The translations under genes and the position numbers were made by a program. Shown here one piece after another: positions 7,909 to 17,954 of a DNA stretch of 64,000 bases. This DNA comes from Eggerthella lenta DSM 2243 (GTDB lineage Bacteria > Actinomycetota > Coriobacteriia > Coriobacteriales > Eggerthellaceae). The notes below the pieces were generated by a model. That model saw only the letters and a program-made list of their open reading frames with translations, was not told the origin of the DNA and did not search any database. Positions within the stretch are counted from its first letter, which is position 1, and the number at the start of each line of letters is the position of its first letter. The stretch spans positions 682,001 to 746,000 of the forward strand of contig NC_013204.1 of NCBI RefSeq assembly GCF_000024265.1, read 5' to 3'.

Positions 7909-9570
7909 ATGAGCAAAGGCATGGAAGGCGGAGTTTCCCGTCGTTCGTTCCTGAAGGGCGCGGGCGTCGCTGCCGCCGCCGTGGCGGGTTCCGCCGCGCT
8001 GGCCGGCTGCGCGTCGGGTTCGACGGGGGCGGCTTCGGGCGATTGGATGCCGAAGAGCTGGGACTACGAGTGCGACCTGCTGGTCATCGGCTACGGCGGC
8101 GCGGGCATGTGGGCGTCCCTCATCGGCGCCGACGAGTGCGGCCAGGAAGTCATCGTGCTGGAGAAGGCTCCCGAGCGCGGCGGCGGCAACAGCTCCATCA
8201 ACAACGGCGAGTGGACCATCGTCGAAGAGAACGAGAAGGACCGCTTCGCGAAGTACATCAAGGCCTTCACGCACGGCAAGACGCCCGAGCCGATGATCGA
8301 CGCCTGGGTGAACGAGTGCGCCCGCAACACCGAGTACGCCGACAAGTACGGCATGACCTACGAGGTGTCCGAGGTCGCGCTGGCCGGCGCCATCCCCGAG
8401 TACTACTTCTTGGACGACAACGCCTACGAGGGCTCCTGCAAGCTGTCCTCCGTCGACGGCTTCGGCATGCTGTCGTTCCACGAGCTGGACGCGCAGCGCG
8501 AGAAGCTGGGCGTGCAGGTCATGTTCGACTGCCATGACGAGCGCCTCATCCAGAACCCGGACACCAAGGAGATCGTCGGCGCGTACACGATGATCGGCTC
8601 CGAGGAGAAGGCGGTGAAGGCTCGCAAGGGCGTCATCCTGACGCTGGGCGGCTTCGAGTTCAACGAGGACCTCAAGAACGAGTACCTCAAGTGCTACCCC
8701 TTCAAGTTCGAGGGCTGGCAGTACAACACGGGCGACGGCATCAAGATGGTCGAGGACGTGGGAGCGAAGCTGTGGCACATGGACATGGCGATCTCCATGT
8801 ACTCCATGTGGACGCGCGACCCCGAGAACGACTTCTCCATCCTGTACTTCATGCCCGGTTTCAGCTACTTCAACGTGAACCGTCTGGGCAAGCGCTACGT
8901 CAACGAGAACAGCATGGGCTCGCCGCACAACGGCTGGCACACGCTGCTGTCGTTCGACGACTCCATCGACGACTTCGACCGCATCCCGTCGTGGGGCATC
9001 TTCGACCAGACCTGCTTCGACGCCGGCAAGCTGTCCACCAGCCAGGGCGATTTCTTCGAGTGCGGCAACTTCGCCAGCGACCTGCCCGACGAGATCCGCG
9101 CATGGAACGGCTGGAGCCAGGACAACAAGGCTGAGCTGGATAAGGGCTGGATCCTCAAGGGCGACACCATCGAGGAGCTTGGCAAGAAGATCAAGGAGTT
9201 CGACCACTGGATGGACGTCGACGCCTTGAAAGCCACGTTCGACGAGTACCAGGCATTCTGCGAGGCAAAGAAGGACGCGCGTTTCGACCGCTCCGAGAAG
9301 ACGCTCGAGAAGCTGGACGACGGCCCGTACTACGCCATCTCCATCTACCCCGGCTCCTGCTCCACCTTGGGCGGCCCGATGAAGAACGAGCACGGCCAGG
9401 TGCTGGATCCCGCCGAGAACCCCATCCCGCGTCTGTACGCGGCGGGCTGCTTCGGCAACTTCCAGAGCCACAGCTACGGCATCACCGGCGGCAACAACGC
9501 CGAGAACCAGGTGTGGGGCCGCATTTCCGCCCGTCACGCCGCGGGTCTCGAGCCTTGGGACGCCAAGTAG
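7909..9570 (+). CDS. Tat-exported FAD-dependent reductase, module 2
   Basis: A 553-residue flavoprotein, close paralogue of 1765-3417 along its whole length. It has a Tat motif SRRSFLKG (10-17), lipobox LAGC (Cys34), an FAD-binding turn VIGYGGAG, then EKAPERGGGNSS, and a C-terminal GITGGNNAENQVWGRISARHA like the other members. It is expected to reduce an organic acceptor outside the membrane with electrons from the cytochrome encoded next. Differences from module 1 cluster in the middle (for example NFASDLPDEIRAWNGW against NFTTMLPDELRDWEGW), so the two may differ in substrate. AGGAGGAAGG precedes the ATG. Confidence 0.9.
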   Translation: MSKGMEGGVSRRSFLKGAGVAAAAVAGSAALAGCASGSTGAASGDWMPKSWDYECDLLVIGYGGAGMWASLIGADECGQEVIVLEKAPERGGGNSSINNGEWTIVEENEKDRFAKYIKAFTHGKTPEPMIDAWVNECARNTEYADKYGMTYEVSEVALAGAIPEYYFLDDNAYEGSCKLSSVDGFGMLSFHELDAQREKLGVQVMFDCHDERLIQNPDTKEIVGAYTMIGSEEKAVKARKGVILTLGGFEFNEDLKNEYLKCYPFKFEGWQYNTGDGIKMVEDVGAKLWHMDMAISMYSMWTRDPENDFSILYFMPGFSYFNVNRLGKRYVNENSMGSPHNGWHTLLSFDDSIDDFDRIPSWGIFDQTCFDAGKLSTSQGDFFECGNFASDLPDEIRAWNGWSQDNKAELDKGWILKGDTIEELGKKIKEFDHWMDVDALKATFDEYQAFCEAKKDARFDRSEKTLEKLDDGPYYAISIYPGSCSTLGGPMKNEHGQVLDPAENPIPRLYAAGCFGNFQSHSYGITGGNNAENQVWGRISARHAAGLEPWDAK

Positions 9571-9714
9571 CATCCTCCCTTCGCTGATCGGTTCGGCGCT
9601 GCGCTCCCCAGCGGCGCCGGATGCGACTCAACCCCCGCGCCCGCCGCTCCCTCGGCGGGCGCATCTGGCGGGAAACCGCCTTCCGAACTGCAATACGACT
9701 GATAGGAGAAGCGC

Positions 9715-10383
9715 ATGACCGTGCAAGCACACATCGACGACCGGCGCCTCGTCGTGCTCGCCGTCCTCGGCGTCGTCCTCGCGCTCACGGCCGCGATGTG
9801 GACGCTCGCGGGCTGCGCGCCGAAGGCGGAGCCCTCGGCTCCGGCGGCGTCCGAGCAGAAGGACGGGAACGGCGGCTCTTCGGCCATGGACGGCCAGCCG
9901 GTGAACTGGACGATGGACTCCGACTGCTCGATGTGCCACACCGTCGAGGCCGCGTCGGCGACCGACGCGTCCTGCCCGCAGGCCTCGGCCCACGAGGCCG
10001 AGGGCGTGACCTGCGTCCAGTGCCACACCGACGAGGCCGTGCTCTCGACCGAGCACGCCGACGTGAAGTTCGGCGACAAGGCCGCCACCAAGGCGACCGT
10101 GGTCACGGTGGACCCCGAGACCTGCATCTCGTGCCACGGCACGATGGAGGAGATGGCCGCCAAGACCGCGGACTCCACGGCGCTCACCGACGACAAGGGC
10201 ACCACGGTGAACCCCCACGACGACCCCTCTAACGAGAAGCACGACGCCAACCCGGCGACGTGCACGAGCTGCCACAACAACCACTCGAAGGACCAGGCCA
10301 AGGACGCGATGAAGTACTGCGCCCAGTGCCACCACCGCGGAACCTTCGAATGCGGCACCTGCCACGAGCTCCGCGAGCGCTAA
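9715..10383 (+). CDS. Hexahaem c-type cytochrome lipoprotein, module 2
   Basis: A 222-residue protein with the same plan as the cytochrome at 1059-1754: membrane segment, lipobox LAGC at Cys34, a short linker, then six CXXCH motifs (CSMCH, CVQCH, CISCH, CTSCH, CAQCH, CGTCH). The near-identical N-terminal coding sequence of the two copies indicates recent duplication or gene conversion. It should deliver electrons to the flavoprotein encoded upstream. The 144-base gap to that gene holds no clear terminator, so co-transcription is likely. GGAGAAGC precedes the ATG. Confidence 0.87.
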   Translation: MTVQAHIDDRRLVVLAVLGVVLALTAAMWTLAGCAPKAEPSAPAASEQKDGNGGSSAMDGQPVNWTMDSDCSMCHTVEAASATDASCPQASAHEAEGVTCVQCHTDEAVLSTEHADVKFGDKAATKATVVTVDPETCISCHGTMEEMAAKTADSTALTDDKGTTVNPHDDPSNEKHDANPATCTSCHNNHSKDQAKDAMKYCAQCHHRGTFECGTCHELRER

Positions 10384-10453
10384 GAAGCAACGAACAAGCA
10401 TATCCGCCCGAGACGGAATCCCCTCCCTCCCTTTCCGTTTCGGGGTCATCGAA

Positions 10454-10482
10454 GACCCGGCCCCTCCCTCGGCCGGGTCTTT
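10454..10482 (+). terminator. Terminator of reductase operon 2
   Basis: A 9-bp stem GACCCGGCC/GGCCGGGTC (10454-10479) is followed by TTTCGC. Loop (CCCTCC) and tail resemble those of the terminator at 970-1002, as expected if the whole operon was duplicated. Confidence 0.65.
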
Positions 10483-10520
10483 CGCGTTGGGATCTTCGCG
10501 ACCTGGCCTTATGTCGGGCA

Positions 10521-10543
10521 CCTGACAGCGTCAGCTCCTGACA
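10521..10543. repeat. Small direct repeat and hairpin
   Basis: CCTGACA occurs at 10521-10527 and 10537-10543; CTGAC-AGC-GTCAG forms a hairpin at 10522-10534. Function unknown; it lies just before the larger structured element. Confidence 0.35.
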
Positions 10544-10551
10544 TTCGTTGG

Positions 10552-10610
10552 CGTTGTCGCCCGAAAGCCTCGTTTTCGAGCGCGATTCCGCGTTTTTACG
10601 GGCGACAACG
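10552..10610. other. Three-way-junction-forming intergenic element
   Basis: A perfect 12-bp outer stem (CGTTGTCGCCCG at 10552-10563, CGGGCGACAACG at 10599-10610) encloses two small hairpins: CTCG-TTTT-CGAG (10569-10580) and CGCG-ATTC-CGCG (10581-10592). The result is a cloverleaf-like fold upstream of the glycosylase promoter. It could be a folded RNA, a protein-binding DNA cruciform or a mobile-element remnant; no known family was recognised. Confidence 0.5.
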
Positions 10611-10637
10611 TTCTCTGTGAGGCCTCTGCGTCTTCGC

Positions 10638-10643
10638 TATACT
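10638..10643 (+). promoter_or_regulatory. -10 box of the DNA glycosylase gene
   Basis: TATACT, 25 bases before the ATG at 10669, which is preceded by GGAAGGGG. No convincing -35 box is seen. Confidence 0.45.
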
Positions 10644-10668
10644 GGGTCGAACGACGGAAGGGGACGGC

Positions 10669-11328
10669 ATGGAGCGGGAACCGCGCTACTTCGAATACGG
10701 CGAAGCGGAGGTCGCGTACCTTGCGGCGCGCGATCCGAGGCTGGGCGAGGCGATGGCGGTTATCGGACGCATCGAGCGCGAGGTGCACCCCGACTTGTTC
10801 GCTGCACTCGTGAACTGCATCGTGGGTCAGCAGATAGCGACGAAGGCGCAGACCACCATTTGGAACCGCATGCTGGAGCGGTTCGGCGAAGTGACGCCCG
10901 AGGCGATGGCGGCGTGCTCCGACGACGAGCTGCAGCAGGTGGGCATCTCGTTTCGCAAGGTGGGCTACATCAAGGGGGCAGCCGCGCGCGTGCTGTCCGG
11001 CGAGGTGGACCTCGAGGGGCTGGCCGAGCTATCCGATGACGAGGTGTGCCGCACGCTGTCGGCGCTGCCGGGTATCGGCGTGTGGACGGCCGAGATGCTC
11101 ATGACGTTCTCGATGCAGCGACCCAATATTCTGAGCTGGGGCGATCTGGCCATCCATCGCGGCTTGCGCATGGTGCACCACCACCGGCGCATCACGCCCG
11201 AGCTGTTCGCGAAGTACCGCCGCCGCTACACGCCTTACGGCTCGGTGGCCAGCCTCTATCTATGGGAGGTGGCCGGCGGCGCCATACCCGGCATGAAGGA
11301 CTGGGCTCCGAAAAGCGAGAAGAGGTAG
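10669..11328 (+). CDS. DNA-3-methyladenine glycosylase II family protein
   Basis: A 219-residue HhH-GPD glycosylase that should excise alkylated bases in base excision repair. The helix-hairpin-helix LPGIGVWTA lies at 133-141 and the catalytic Asp is likely D159 in SWGDLAIHRGL. There are no four C-terminal cysteines for an Fe-S cluster, which separates it from EndoIII/MutY. It stands alone between the reductase module and a parS-like site and has its own promoter. Confidence 0.87.
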   Translation: MEREPRYFEYGEAEVAYLAARDPRLGEAMAVIGRIEREVHPDLFAALVNCIVGQQIATKAQTTIWNRMLERFGEVTPEAMAACSDDELQQVGISFRKVGYIKGAAARVLSGEVDLEGLAELSDDEVCRTLSALPGIGVWTAEMLMTFSMQRPNILSWGDLAIHRGLRMVHHHRRITPELFAKYRRRYTPYGSVASLYLWEVAGGAIPGMKDWAPKSEKR

Positions 11329-11365
11329 GGAGGGGCGCCGAACGCGGTGCGCGCGTTTCGCCGTA

Positions 11366-11381
11366 TGTTTCACGTGAAACA
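11366..11381. other. parS-like ParB binding site 1 (exact)
   Basis: TGTTTCACGTGAAACA, a perfect 16-bp palindrome identical to the widely conserved parS consensus. It lies between the glycosylase gene and tRNA-Val, outside coding sequence. parS sites cluster near the chromosome origin. Confidence 0.85.
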
Positions 11382-11425
11382 TCGGTTCGTCCGAGTTTTG
11401 CTTTCCGCAGTCGTTGTCAGCAATG

Positions 11426-11459
11426 AAAAAGAGACCCGTCGGATCATCCGACGGGTCTC
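11426..11459 (-). terminator. Terminator downstream of tRNA-Val
   Basis: A 13-bp perfect stem GAGACCCGTCGGA/TCCGACGGGTCTC (11431-11459, loop TCA) is followed on the minus strand by TTTTTC. It ends the tRNA transcript. Confidence 0.85.
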
Positions 11460-11470
11460 TTCGTATCCCG

Positions 11471-11545
11471 TGGTGGGCGATGAGGGATTTGAACCCCCGA
11501 CCTTGTCCTTGTAAGGGACCTGCGCTCCCGCTGCGCCAATCGCCC
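11471..11545 (-). tRNA. tRNA-Val (anticodon UAC)
   Basis: Reading the minus strand, the acceptor stem GGGCGAT pairs with ATCGCCC, the D stem is GCGC/GCGC, the anticodon loop is CTTACAA (anticodon TAC) and the T arm contains GGTTCAAATCC. CCA is encoded (11471-11473). The outermost pair of the anticodon stem is a G-A mismatch. Confidence 0.92.
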
Positions 11546-11753
11546 GGTTTTCGTCGCCTTGCGGCGAGCACCTATTCTCGCATAGAAGGCGCGTTCGCGC
11601 AACGAATCCCCAGGAAAGCCGCATCTAATCTGCCGCACGTTGGAGCGGCGTGGGATTTTGCGGTGCGGCGCATGGAATTCGCGTTGGAAACGGAGGTGCG
11701 AAATGTGTAATCGGCGTTGGAACGACGTCGCAAACGGGTAAGGTCCAGGCGGC

Positions 11754-11802
11754 TTTTCATGGTGAACTGTGCCATGAAAACGTGAGATGAGCTGGTCATA
11801 CT
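11754..11802 (+). promoter_or_regulatory. Promoter and inverted-repeat operator of the Tad operon
   Basis: TTTTCATGG (11754-11762) and CCATGAAAA (11772-11780) form a perfect 9-bp inverted repeat with a 9-base spacer. A possible -10 box CATACT is at 11797-11802, with ATGAAA (11774-11779) as -35 at 17 bases, inside the repeat. A repressor bound here would block the start of the 19-kb pilus operon. Confidence 0.55.
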
Positions 11803-11832
11803 GAAAGGAGGGAAAACGGCGGAGAGGACGAA

Positions 11833-12480
11833 ATGAAACGGAGCAGAACAACCATCATCGGCATTGCCTGCGGGCTGGCATGCGCGGCATGCGTGTTCGC
11901 CTACGCCCAGGGCGTGCGGGGAGAGGCCGACGCGGCGCGCGCGGAAGCTCTGGCGCGCTACGGGGGCGAGCAGCTGGAAGTGTGCGTGGCTAAGCGCGAC
12001 ATCGCAGCGGGGGAGTCGGTGGACGCGAGCGCGGTGGAGACGCGGTTGTGGGTGGCCGACTTGCTGCCCGCGGAAGCATTCCGATCGTCCGACGACGTGG
12101 TGGGCAAGAAGGCGTCGTCGACGATCCTTGCGGGCGAGGTGCTGTCGGAGCGCCGCTTCCGCGATGCGGGCAGCCGCCTGGACGTGCCCGAGGGCCTGAC
12201 GGCGCTCAGCGTGCCGGCGAAGGACGTGCAAGCGGTGGGCGGCGCCGTGGCGGCCGGCTCGCGGGTGGACGTTTACGCCACCGGCGGCACGTCGACCGAT
12301 GTGCTGGCGAGCGGCGTGCTGGTGTTGGCGACCAGCGCAAGCGCGCAGGAGTCGACAACCGACGCGAAGGTGTCGTGGATCACTGTGGCCGTCGCGCCCG
12401 AGTCGGTGCAGGAGATCGTCGCGGCGGCGCAGAAGACGGAGCTGTACTTCACGTTGCCGGGAAGCGAGGGAGAGCGATGA
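11833..12480 (+). CDS. CpaB/RcpC-like Tad pilus assembly protein, set A
   Basis: A 215-residue protein with an N-terminal membrane segment (about 7-26) followed by a SAF domain (about 48-110, starting EVCVAKRDIAAGESVDAS) and a second beta-rich domain, as in CpaB/RcpC pilus proteins. These act outside the membrane next to the pilus channel. It is first in the long pilus operon and its stop overlaps the next start (ATGA). GAGAGGAC precedes the ATG. A second CpaB-like gene occurs at 24518. Confidence 0.75.
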   Translation: MKRSRTTIIGIACGLACAACVFAYAQGVRGEADAARAEALARYGGEQLEVCVAKRDIAAGESVDASAVETRLWVADLLPAEAFRSSDDVVGKKASSTILAGEVLSERRFRDAGSRLDVPEGLTALSVPAKDVQAVGGAVAAGSRVDVYATGGTSTDVLASGVLVLATSASAQESTTDAKVSWITVAVAPESVQEIVAAAQKTELYFTLPGSEGER

Positions 12481-13777
12481 GCGGATCTTTGGTGGCGCTG
12501 TGCGCCGATACGACGAGTTTGCAGCATCCGGAGTCTATAGGGTTGGCGGGAGAGAACCTGGCTGCACAGGATTGGCTGCGCATTTTCTCCTCGGCAGAGG
12601 AGGCGCGCAGGTTCCTGCGCACGGATCGCCTGGTTGACGAGGTGTGGGTGGCGTCGAGCGACGACGTCGCTCCCATCAACCTGGCGGCCACGCTCAAGCG
12701 CGACCGCAGCGATCGCTGCGTGTGCATGCTGTCGTTCGAAGACACGGGTTCGCTGAAGAGCCGCATGAGCGCCACGGGCATTGACGCCTCGCTCACGCGT
12801 CAAGCCTTGGCCGAGCGCTACGTGCGTCGCAAGCAGGCCTTCGCCTGCCCGTGGCCCATGGCGGCGCCCGCAGCCCCGCGGCAAGCGCCGATGCCGGCGG
12901 CGATGCCCGTCTCGGTTGCTCCGGCGACCGCGCCCCAGCCGGCGCGGTGCGACGAGCGCCGCCCGGGCGCGCGGGCCGGGTTCCTTTTCCCAGTGGTCAG
13001 CGGAAGCGGCGGCGCGGGCAAGAGCACGGTGTCCGTGCTGTCGGCGCTCTTCGCGCAGAGGATGGGCTACAACACCTTGCTGCTGGATTTCGACCTGCAG
13101 TTCGGCGACGCCCCGGCGCTCATGGGCGTGCAGAACCCGTTGGCCGTCGATGACGTGCTGGCGGTGCCGTCGCGCCTCGATCAGCTGCGGTCGGACGGTC
13201 GGATGCCGGCGCTGTTGGCCGCGCCGCGCCATCTCGAAGACAGCGAAGCGGTGGTGGAGCGGGCGCCCCAGCTGCTCGACCAGCTGACGGCCCGGTTCGA
13301 CGTTGTGGTGGCGAACACGGGAGCCGCCTGGGCCGAGCAGCATGCCCTGCTACTGGAGCGCAGCTCGAAGGCGCTGTTCCTGATCGATCAGCGGCCGTCG
13401 TCGCTGCGCGCCTGCCAGCATGCGCTCGACCTGTGTGCGCGGTGCGGCATCGCGACCGGCCCTTTCCTGTACGCCGTCAACCGATGCTCCAAGAACGCCC
13501 TGTTCACGTCCATCGACGTGTCATGCTCGCTGCGCGGGGCCCACGTGTTCGAGCTCAAGGACGGAGGCGGCGAGGTGGAGGAGCTGCTGGGCGCGGGGCT
13601 TCCGTTCGATCTGCTGGCGTCGAGGAACGATTTGTGCGCGAGCCTCGAGCGCGTGCTGTCGGGCGTGCTGCCGGGCGATAGGCGCGCGTCAGCCCCGCCC
13701 GAGGAAGGCGCTTCTCGGGGGCCCGGTTTCCGCTTGCCCGTCGGCAAGAAGCCGCGCCGTCGCCGGAAGGAGGCCCC

Positions 13778-13787
<10 letters not shown>
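12477..13787 (+). CDS. tadZ: TadZ/CpaE-like ATPase, pilus localisation
   Basis: A 436-residue protein. A divergent receiver-like N-terminal region (about 1-140) and a Pro/Ala-rich linker precede a MinD/ParA-type ATPase with the deviant Walker A SGSGGAGKST near residue 180 and LLLDFDLQFGD after it. TadZ places the Tad machinery, often at a cell pole. It is the only TadZ in the double cluster, so both ATPase sets may share it. The start overlaps the upstream stop by 4 bases and the end overlaps the next gene by 10. Confidence 0.82.
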
Positions 13788-15100
<1,313 letters not shown>

Positions 15101-16037
15101 GCGTGCTCGCCGCGTTCGGATGCGGAGCGGCGGCAAGCGCGTCGGTGGCGGGTCGCGCTCGGCGTCGGACGGCCTCCCTGGTTGGCGAGGGGGACGTCGG
15201 ATCGTCGCGCGTCGCCTGGCTGCTGCGCAACGGGGTCGGCTGGACGCGGCCGGTGACGCGTGCCCTGCTGGGCAATCGCGCGCTCGCGGCGCTCATGCGC
15301 GAGGCTGTCGGCGTGGTCGATGCGCGCGGGTTGATGACGACCGAGGAATCGCTCTTGTCGGTATGGATTGCGGCGATGGTTGGGGCGGGGATGTGCGCGG
15401 GCGCAGCGGCAGGCTCGGTCGTGTGCGGCATCGCCGTAGCCGTGTGCGCGTGCGCTTGCGCGGTCGTGTGGCTGCGCACGGTGCAGGACAAGCGCCGCGA
15501 CGCCCTGCGCGAGGGCATCCCCGACGCCCTGCGCTCCATGGCCGTGTGCTTCCAGGCAGGCTTGTCGCTGCTGCAAACGTTCCAGCAGGTGGCAAGCGAG
15601 GTGCAAGGCCCGCTGGGCACGCTGTTCGCCCGCGCGGCCCACCAGCTGGAAACAGGGGAGGGCGCCGGGCGCGCCTTGGAGGTGCTGCGCAGGGGCTCGT
15701 CGGTGGCCGAGCTGGCGTTCGTCGCGGTGGCGCTGGACGTGCAGCATCAGGCGGGCGGCAGCATGAAGCAGGTGCTGGACGCGGCTCGCGACACGGTTCA
15801 GAGCGAGATCGAGCTGCGACGCGCGCTGCGCGTGCAAACGGCGCAGGCGAAGCTGTCGGCGCGCGTGGTGAGCGTCCTGCCCTTCGTGCTGATAGCGGTG
15901 TTCTCGCTGGTGAGCGAAGGCTTTCTGGATCCGTTCTTCGCCAGCCCGATGGGCATGGCGCTGCTGGCGATCGCGCTGGGCATGCAGGCCGCCGGCATCG
16001 TGGCGGTGCGCCGCATGCTGGCCGTGGAGGTGGGCTG

Positions 16038-16976
16038 ATGGAGGCCGTGCAGGCGCCTTTCCTGATGGCTGCGGCTGTGGCCGCCGCCGGGATCGCCGGA
16101 GGGCTGGCGGGCTCAACGCTTCTTCGGAGGCGCGACGCGACGGCGCGACGCGAGCGGCTGCGCAAAGCCGCCGACGTGCGCGACGCGCAGGAGGGTTTCG
16201 ACGCGGGCTCGCGGCTCGTGCGGTACGCGACGGCGCTCAGCCAGCGGATCGCCCTCGGAGCGACCGAGGCGCTTTCCCGTCGGCTGCGGCTTTCGCGGGC
16301 GCGAGCGTGGTTCTGCGCGCGGGCGAAGCGGGCGGGCTTGGAGCAGGCCGTGTCCCCGGAAGGGTTCTGCGAGGCCTCGATGAGGCTCGCATGCGCCGGA
16401 GGGCTGGCGGGCGCGCTCGTCGGCTCGGTGCTCTCCACGGAGCTTGCCGTACTCGGCGCCGTCGCAGGGGTTGCGGGCGGCGCGGCGGCGATGCCGCGAG
16501 CCGTCAAGCGGGCGCAGCGCGAGCGCGCCGACGGCTTGGAAAGCGACCTCTCGGAGATGCTCGAGGTGGTGGCGCTCGGTCTTCGCAGCGGGCTTTCGTT
16601 CGACCGCGGGTTCGCGCTGTACGGGTCTCACTTCGATTCGGACTTGGCGCGTGCGTGCGTCGGCGCCCAGCATGCCTGGTCGCTGGGCTTGACGAATCGC
16701 GAAGACGCGTTGCGCGACCTGGCGGCCTCGTACGACTCGCCGCTGTTCGCGCGCGTCGTGGAGAACATGGTGCGCTCGCTGCGCTTCGGCTCGTCGCTGG
16801 CCGAGGGGCTCGAATCGGCTGCGGCGGAGGCGCGCGCGGTGCATCGGGCGCAGGTGGAGGAGCGGGTGGCGAAGGCTCCGGTGAAGATGATGGTGCCCAC
16901 GGGCACGCTCATCCTGCCGGCCATGCTGCTGCTCGTGCTGGGGCCGGTGCTGCTCGAACTGATGGAAGGAATGTAG
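16038..16976 (+). CDS. tadC: TadC-like membrane platform protein, set A
   Basis: A 312-residue partner of TadB. Membrane segments lie at about 9-28, 115-150 and the C-terminus (ILPAMLLLVLGPVLLEL), with the T2SSF domain around EMLEVVALGLRSGLSFDRGF. The ATG at 16038 shares its A with the upstream stop, so translation is probably coupled. Confidence 0.85.
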   Translation: MEAVQAPFLMAAAVAAAGIAGGLAGSTLLRRRDATARRERLRKAADVRDAQEGFDAGSRLVRYATALSQRIALGATEALSRRLRLSRARAWFCARAKRAGLEQAVSPEGFCEASMRLACAGGLAGALVGSVLSTELAVLGAVAGVAGGAAAMPRAVKRAQRERADGLESDLSEMLEVVALGLRSGLSFDRGFALYGSHFDSDLARACVGAQHAWSLGLTNREDALRDLAASYDSPLFARVVENMVRSLRFGSSLAEGLESAAAEARAVHRAQVEERVAKAPVKMMVPTGTLILPAMLLLVLGPVLLELMEGM

Positions 16977-16994
16977 GAATGAGGAGGTTCGCCC

Positions 16995-17195
16995 ATGGAG
17001 ACGTACTGGAGATGGATGGCGAAGGCGACGTGCCGGGTTCGGAGAGTGCTTGCTCGAGAGGATGGACAGGGCACGACGGAGTACGCCATCCTCGTCGGAG
17101 TGCTGGTGGTGATCGCCATCATCGCGATCACCGTGTTCCGACCGAAGCTGCAAGAGCTGTGGGACAGCATCGCCGACGGGATCAACGCGCTGTAG
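16995..17195 (+). CDS. Flp-type pilin, set A
   Basis: A 66-residue prepilin. A basic leader ends at Gly24; the mature part would begin QGTTEY, with Glu at +5 and Tyr at +6 as in Flp pilins, followed by a hydrophobic helix (AILVGVLVVIAIIAITVF). It should be the major pilus subunit of set A, cut by the prepilin peptidase at 21743. GAGGAGG-type spacing to the ATG is poor (GAGGTTCGCCC). Confidence 0.85.
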   Translation: METYWRWMAKATCRVRRVLAREDGQGTTEYAILVGVLVVIAIIAITVFRPKLQELWDSIADGINAL

Positions 17196-17212
17196 AGGAG
17201 AAGGGCGGCGCG

Positions 17213-17422
17213 GTGATCCGTGCGGGCTCGTTCAACGAATGCGGTCAGGGCACGGTCGAGTTCGCGCTGGTGACGGCCGCGTTCTTGGCAGCAGTCATCG
17301 CGCTGGGCGCCCTGTGGCGCGGTTTGGAGGCCGGCATGTTCGTCGATCATGCGCTGATGTCGGCTTCGCACCATATCCAGATGACGATGCCGGGATCGGT
17401 CGCCGATGTGTTTTTGTACTGA
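17213..17422 (+). CDS. Small TadE-like pseudopilin, set A
   Basis: A 69-residue protein starting at GTG (AGGAGAAGG upstream). Prepilin-type site Gly11 followed by QGTVEF (Glu at +5), then one hydrophobic helix and a short tail. It is probably a minor pilin. Its frame is open upstream, but the earlier region overlaps tadC in another frame and is not coding. Confidence 0.6.
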   Translation: MIRAGSFNECGQGTVEFALVTAAFLAAVIALGALWRGLEAGMFVDHALMSASHHIQMTMPGSVADVFLY

Positions 17423-17447
17423 CGGGTTCGGAAAGGAGGGAGCGGGT

Positions 17448-17954
17448 ATGCGACGGACGTGCGAATCGGGCCAGGCCACGGTGGAGGCGGCGTTTCTGCT
17501 GCCGGTGCTGTTCGTCGGGCTCCTGCTGCTGATGCAGCCGGGCATCCTTTTGTACGATCGGCTGGTGATGCAGGCGGCCGCGTCGGAGGGATGCCGCCTG
17601 CTGGCGACCAAAACCGCTGCAGCGGGCGACATGGCCGAGAGCTGCGAGGCGTTCGTCCGCCATCGCCTGGGAGCGATCCCTCCCGTACCCTGCTTCCACG
17701 TGCACGAAGGCGCGTGCAGCTGGGACATCCGGTTCGAAGGCGACGAGCGCTCCGACGTCGTGCGCGTCACCATCGCGAACGAGGCTCGTCCGCTGCCGCT
17801 GCTGGATGCTGGCGGCGCTTTGCTCGGCATCGTGAACGGCAACGGCAACCTCGAAGTGCGGGTGACGGCGGAGGAGTCTGCGCAGCCGTCGTGGGCGCGC
17901 TCGTCCGATGCGGGCGGCGACCCGGCGGGATGGATCGGGGCGTGGGCGTCATGA
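17448..17954 (+). CDS. TadE-like pseudopilin, set A
   Basis: A 168-residue protein with a prepilin site after Gly8 (QATVEAAF, Glu at +5) and a hydrophobic helix LLPVLFVGLLLLMQPGILL, then an extracytoplasmic domain with four cysteines. TadE proteins are processed minor pilins needed for pilus assembly. AAAGGAGGG precedes the ATG at 17448. The stop overlaps the next start (ATGA). Confidence 0.8.
   Translation: MRRTCESGQATVEAAFLLPVLFVGLLLLMQPGILLYDRLVMQAAASEGCRLLATKTAAAGDMAESCEAFVRHRLGAIPPVPCFHVHEGACSWDIRFEGDERSDVVRVTIANEARPLPLLDAGGALLGIVNGNGNLEVRVTAEESAQPSWARSSDAGGDPAGWIGAWAS

Noticed and set aside
11546-11832. A small protein or RNA between tRNA-Val and the pilus operon
   Set aside because: Open frames there have no ribosome-binding site or family features; only the inverted repeat and promoter stand out.
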